A stretch of DNA of 64,000 bases, taken from positions 87,182,520 to 87,246,519 of the forward strand of contig NC_058339.1 in assembly GCF_905475395.1 (NCBI RefSeq). The letters run 5' to 3'. This DNA is from Chrysoperla carnea (taxonomy: Eukaryota; Arthropoda; Insecta; Neuroptera; Chrysopidae). Positions 58,753 to 64,000 of the stretch are shown here, one piece after another. The translations under genes and the position numbers were made by a program. Each line of letters starts with the position of its first letter. Position 1 is the stretch's first letter. The notes beneath the pieces are model-generated. The model was not told the origin of the DNA. It worked only from the letters and a program-made list of their open reading frames with translations, and did no database searches.

Positions 58753-61700
58753 ATGGCAGATCCAAAATACGCAGACCTACCAGGAATTGTAAGTACATAA
58801 TTAATTAAATAAAATGAGAAATATGATTTAAAAATAAAAAAAGTATTTTACTTTATTAGGCTTACGATCAACCTGATACTTATGAGACAACCGATTTACC
58901 AGAAGCAGATCAATCCACAGATTTTTTTGAGGAAGAAAATGATTCAATTGAAAGATTACACATCAGTGCTTCTGAAGCTTATAACAAGTTTAAAGGAAAA
59001 TATTTAAATGCAAAACAAGTTGATTTTTCAGAAAAATTAAGTCGCCGGACTCGAACAGGATATGATGCCAGGTAAATGAATTTTCATTAATATCCAATTT
59101 GTAATGTTACGTAAATAATAATCTGAGAATAAAACGGTATGAATCCGATTGAATTTACGTTCTAATTGAATGTCTTCCACATGTCAGAATCGTCTTAGAA
59201 TGCATTAGTGACCATTGTAAAATTCTTAATGTAGTTTCTAAATTGCTGCTTTTAAAAGCGTCGAGATTTCATGCGCATTTACATCTTTTTATTTTTGTGT
59301 CATGTAAACAAAATTTGTATTTAGGTCAGGTGATTGGGAGCTTGTTGGTGAGGGAGAACAAGAAACTCCTCTACAAAAATATCAACGTTTGAAATGTGAA
59401 ATTCACGATCTCTTAGAAGAAATCAACAAACTGAAAGAATCTGCAAAAGATGACAGTCAAATTGAATCACTTCCCACTGTAAAGCAAGTAGAACAATCCG
59501 ATGCACTTTTGAGAGAACTTCGATTGGAAGAAACACTCGGAAAAGAAGTGATTACAAACTTATCAGATCCACAAGGAACACAATTAAAGTAATTATAAAA
59601 CCATGCTCAAAAATTATTTCGACTTATTTAATAAATTACAATTCATTTTCAGAAAATTACTTACTTTGTTGGAACAGTTTAAAAAAAGTGGCTCAGAAAC
59701 AACTCCAGAATCTACAACTGCCAAGAAAGGTGACGCAAATTTAAATGCTGTCACCTACAAACTTGAATATCGCCCCGAACAAGCAAAACTAGCACAATCT
59801 ATACGAATTGGTGAATTGGAACATCGTTTACATAAACTTGAAACAGTTTTGGGAACTGAATCAGACAAAGTTGGTCGTTTGTCACAAGCAACAAATCAAG
59901 ATACGATTTTAGAAGCTATACAATATTTAACAGCTAAAAGTAGTGCACTTGACTCCACTCAATTAGATCATATTGAGGGACGTCTAATTGCTCTAACCCA
60001 AAAAATGAATACAATTGCTAAACAACGGACGGGAACTGCTCAAGATGCTGAATTAGAGCAAATGGTACGTAAAACCATTATCGCCCAAGAATCATTTCTT
60101 AAATTTTCTTCAAATCTTTTTATTTCAAAATTTACTCTTTTTTTTCTTTCTTTTTTAGGCTAATGAATTATTGAATACGATTAAAAAAACCAAAGGTAAA
60201 TCTACTGCCACCGAGGACCAAGAAATTCATCAAATGGTAAGATGATTAATTATTAGAAGATCCAAGCATAGTAAATCTTCAATCAGAATCCTAAGTTGAG
60301 GTTATACAAAAAAGGCAGAGTAGGCACGTGCATAGAGCGTCAACTTTGAAAACTGTTTTATTCATGGGAATTGAATTTCTGACATATTTCGTTGACACCT
60401 GTACCAACATTATAAGTGGAAAACGTCTGAATCGATTTATACAAGTCTTGATATTGGACTAATATCGACTATTTGTTAAGTTTCTATATCGAAAATTATC
60501 CTATTTTCTATCTAGGGGCGGCAAACTTCTAAAGCCGGGCCTGTCTAAAAGCCAATTTTGGTGAAATATTTACATGTAATTACATTTGGTAATCACATGG
60601 ACATAGACGGAGCACTCCATATCCAACTGTAAAGTAAATACCGGCGAAAATGCGTGAGACAAAAAGTGATCGTGCGGCCAGTATACACAGACGGGTATTG
60701 GTTGCATGGTCGCTTTATATCTTGCTAAAGAGTGATCAATTTCAGGAGGGTATTGCTTAGTCCATTCTGTATGTCTATGGCTAATCCAAGTCCAGACAAA
60801 CAAGTTTCTATATCGAAAATCATCCTATTTTCTGTCTAGAGGCGGCAAATTTCTAAATCCGGGCCTGACTAAAAGAAAATTTTGATGAAAAATAAATATG
60901 TCATTACGTGTCTTAATCCCATTTGTATAAACTGAGTGAGTTATACCTATCCAACTGTAAAGTAAATACCGACAGAAATGTTTGAGAGATAAAGCGATCA
61001 TGCGGCCAGTAATACATAGACAAGCATTGGTTGCATGATTGCTTTAACTTTTTCTAGGGAGTGATCAATTTCAGAAGGGTATTGCTTAGGTCATTCTGTA
61101 TCTCTATGGCTAATCTAAGTCCAATTAAGAATTCTAATGTTTTTAGGAGAATACAAATCATTCTGAAATTTTCTAAATAATTGGGAACATCCGTACGTTC
61201 TTAATTTTATTATTTTCTCAATCAAAGAGTTTTTCCTTCTAGTCCAGGTCTTATAAAATATTGTGCCTCTTTATAAAATGGGAGATTAGTTGAGTGCAGG
61301 CTCTCGGATCAAATGAACTTCTTGTGTATTTCTAGCTCACTTCATTGTTTTATAATTTCAGGTTGTCGATTTATACGAATTAATAAAGAAGATGAACGCA
61401 AATTCAGCTCCTTCAAATGTAGAAAAACTTGAAAAGGTAATAACTTCAAAATTCATTACTTTAAATTTCTCAATCACAATTCTTCGATTTTAGGTGAATG
61501 AACTTTATAATTTTGTGAAAACAATTGAACCAATGGTTGATTTGCTACCACAAACTGTACAACGGCTGAATGCTTTAAATGTATTCCATCAGCAAGGTAT
61601 GAAACATTTGTAATTTAGAAAATTTTTGTCCGCTGAACCTTACACTACGTTAACTTAATGAGAAGACGTTGTTATTTTCTCATCTGTCGTAAGAGTACCA

Positions 61701-62780
61701 GTTAAAAGTCCTCCCATTAATATTTATTTTCTTGCCATAAAAAAAACTCCATTTAGCGTAATACATTTACACAAACGTATTCTTAGCCTTAGCCAGTGCA
61801 ACGATTTTTTTAAGGGCACTTTTCAGTATAGCAGCTTCTTCAAAAAGAGAGTACTTGGTTATAAAAATTTTTACATAACAAAAAAGACGCGACTTTAACA
61901 ATCTCTCAAATTTCCAGTCTAAGAAGTAGCATATTGAACTTTACCCTTAATAATTGATCAACCAATTTAATAGGGAACATTCATGAAATTTAAATTTGGT
62001 TCAAATATTTTTCTTCCGTAACTTTAATGACTGGACATTTCAACTAAACCATTATTTTAGTAATTAATAACTTTTTAATTAATAAAAATACAAATTCAGT
62101 GAGAGCATTTAAAAATTTCTAAAGCGGAAATTCAAATTTTTATACGGATGTGACATCATAGCACGGGCTTGTCAAATTTGTTGACATACTGTATGATATT
62201 AATTACTTACATTTTATATGGTATTTCATTAAATTATACTATTCTACGGCTTTTTATTAGAAAACTTAGTAATAAAGAGTGTAAATTCTGTGTTGTAAAT
62301 TCATTTTTTAAAGTGTAAATTATACATTGAACTGTCACCAATTGACAGATCACGTACTTATACGTCATCAACAGAGAGCGCCAAAAAACTGCGTTCAAAT
62401 ATCTCATTATATCTCTTATACAGCATATTTAAGCAGTATTTATATTTTTTACTTTGTTATAACGGTGTAAACAATGAATTAAAAATATAAAAAAAATATT
62501 TTGTGATATTGAATATTGAAAACAAAGTTGCTCTAGCAATGATGAACGCTAAGGAAATTAATCGTTCTGTATTATTTTTAACATACGAAAATATTTTTCA
62601 GCCATCGAGTTCAGTAACTCATTATCACAACTGGAATCATTACAAAATCAAATATCATCAGGTGTACAAAACAATAAAGCTTTACTACAGGGTGTACAAG
62701 AAAGTTTTGCAATTAATTTAGATGTGATTAATAAAAACATTACTTCGTTAAATGAACGTTTAGATGCTTTAAAAAAGTAA
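58753..62780 (+). CDS. DCTN2: Dynactin subunit 2 (dynamitin, p50)
   Basis: Eight exons: 58753-58788, 58860-59071, 59325-59588, 59653-60064, 60159-60236, 61362-61436, 61494-61596, 62602-62780. They total 1359 nt, or 452 aa. The start MADPKYADLPGIAYDQPDTY is diagnostic of dynamitin. Further matches are YETTDLPE, GYDARSGDWELVGEGEQETP, QKYQRLKCEIHDLLEE, the central YRPEQAKLAQSIRIGELEHR coiled coil, and the C-terminal helix ending SLNERLDALKK. Known role: part of the dynactin shoulder that links the p150 projecting arm to the Arp1 filament for dynein-driven transport. The protein is about 50 residues longer than the usual ~400. The excess equals exons 5 and 6 (78 and 75 nt), which look like copies of a short coiled-coil cassette. 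Intron 5 contains a 324-bp tandem duplication. Confidence 0.96.
60481..61128. repeat. 324-bp tandem duplication in dynamitin intron 5
   Basis: Copy 1 is 60481-60804 and copy 2 is 60805-61128. Both begin 'tttctatatcgaaaat', share 'gcggcaaa', 'aactgtaaagtaaataccg' and 'gagtgatcaatttcag', and end 'tatggctaatc...aagtcca'. They differ by many substitutions, so the duplication is old. There is no ORF and no obvious transposon ends. Confidence 0.85.
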
Positions 62781-63400
62781 TTTTTTAATTTTTTTTTTAA
62801 ATATAAATTTTGATATTATTAAAAATATTTAATACAAAGTGCTTATTTATATTATATTTTAATGCAGCTTCTAATAAAATCTTAACACTATATTGAAGAA
62901 TGTCTTGTTTTTATTTCCCAAAAACAATTGATCATTTTTTCCCCAGATTTTACAGAAAGTTATACAAACCAAATCCACACTAAATTTTAACGTCATTAGA
63001 AAACAGAACTTTTGACCAAAAAATACTTGATTTTTGTATTTTTAGCTTCTTACAGGAAGTTCTTATTATGAGTTCAAAAATTCAAATCGAAATTTTCATT
63101 ATCTTTACGTTTCATGGTCAAGATAACAATGCCTGTGTGTGAATTCTTTCGTCGGTAATTTTCGTTCATGATTTCTCGTAAGAAAACGTGACAATCTCAG
63201 ATTTTTGCCAATTGTTGCGTTATCAAGATGCACTGAAAAGACTGACAAAAGCCACACATTCGGTTCAGAGTTTGAAGAAAGCTCTTAGGAAAAAGGTAAT
63301 TTAATGGAGTTTTCTTAGATACGTTTCAAGTGCGAGGTTAGGGTTCCGCAACCGAAAAATGTGTCGAGCTTTTTTATATTTTATAAAATTCACTTTAGTA
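62781..63400. other. Convergent intergenic region, dynamitin to the end-of-window gene
   Basis: It holds the dynamitin 3' UTR with AATAAA at 62873-62878 (93 bases after the stop) and a short fragment of repeat family B at 63310-63355 ('atacgtttcaagtgcgaggt'). Nothing else is supported. Confidence 0.55.
62873..62878 (+). terminator. Poly(A) signal of dynamitin
   Basis: AATAAA lies 93 bases after the stop codon at 62778-62780. Confidence 0.55.
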
Positions 63401-63626
63401 CTAATTAATCTGTGGTGCTCTTGGTAATTTTGATTTGTAAGTCAAATCGTCTTTATGTAGCCACATATTTTGTAGATTTTCGACGGTATTCCGAAAACTA
63501 TACTCATCTAACCGTTGAATTAATTCGATTTTTGAGCTTTTTGGATCTTCCTTGTATGTTTCAAGAACAGAAAACAAAAGTTTTGTATCTCTAAACCGAT
63601 AAAATTTCAAAAGTCGGGTATTCTTA
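63401..63626 (-). CDS. Probable terminal exon of an unidentified minus-strand gene
   Basis: The minus-strand text has a pyrimidine-rich acceptor ('ttatcttttcgacag') at 63640-63627. An open frame follows to a stop at 63401: KNTRLLKFYRFRDTKLLFSV, then ETYKEDPKSSKIELIQRLDE, and an ending KSKLPRAPQIN. Composition is unlike the random AT-rich frames around it (balanced charged residues, few Phe/Ile runs). The rest of the gene would lie beyond position 64000. An independent start at 63658 (85 aa) is possible. I do not recognise the family. Confidence 0.4.
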
Positions 63627-64000
63627 CTGTCGAAAAGATAATTAAAACCCCCCAACATAAAAATTCAGTTTATTGTTGAGCAGTTTATTTCATAATAATT
63701 CCAGTTTGTTGCCACTTTGTTATAAAAGCCTTGCCGAATTATTGGGCTTGCTATCAACAGGTGTATGTATAATGAACCCATCAAAATTATTTGCTGTGAC
63801 ATTTCAAATTTCATCACTAAAATTGCTCATTAGAGAAAAACTCGATGCCATCATTTAAGGCTCAAAACGACCCAATAATACGAAGTGATAGAAAATCGAC
63901 TTCCTACGTTTTTATTGCAAGCTTTCTGCAATAATTACAGAAACACTCCAAAACGGACACGTGTTTCAAATCCTCAGTATAAAGGAATCTTTGAATTTGG

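Overview
The window is AT-rich nuclear DNA from an insect, probably holometabolous; the order cannot be fixed from sequence alone. Evidence: spliceosomal genes with short GT-AG introns and a few very long ones, insect-type cationic amino acid transporters, a (TTAGG)-like tract, and many dispersed transposon remnants. Coding exons were assembled by hand from splice signals. Six gene models close in frame (total exon length divisible by three), which supports the joins.

Layout. 1864-23880 (+) is a slimfast-like cationic amino acid transporter (CAT-A, 12 coding exons, 617 aa). Its 16.5-kb intron 4 holds a nested antisense gene (6759-15562, -) for a small secretory-type protein with two homologous alternative first exons, plus a decayed hAT transposon, MITE-like elements and copies of a dispersed repeat. 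23.9-33.4 kb is gene-poor and carries LINE fragments, tRNA-like SINE heads and one doubtful small membrane ORF. 33428-42612 (+) is a second, divergent transporter (CAT-B, 12 coding exons, 1175 aa). Its last exon encodes an acidic tail of about 600 residues with a DSGIDS phosphodegron-like motif and a duplicated PSDIR module.

45345-46074 (-) is a complete ORMDL gene (153 aa). 47005-47313 and 48507-57525 (+) are two neighbouring genes with related N-termini. The second encodes a 1304-aa protein with 13-14 copies of a ~20-residue 'xxGGV...DGxPxxxIxGV' repeat and three Cys-x-Cys helical segments; I do not recognise its function. 58753-62780 (+) is dynactin subunit 2 (dynamitin), 452 aa, with two extra in-frame exons that look like duplicated coiled-coil cassettes. 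The window ends with a probable terminal exon on the minus strand (63401-63626).

Functional links are loose. The two transporters are a tandem duplication with shared intron positions; ORMDL and dynamitin are housekeeping genes that happen to be neighbours. The least explained items are the repeat protein, its truncated neighbour, and the nested gene with duplicated first exons.
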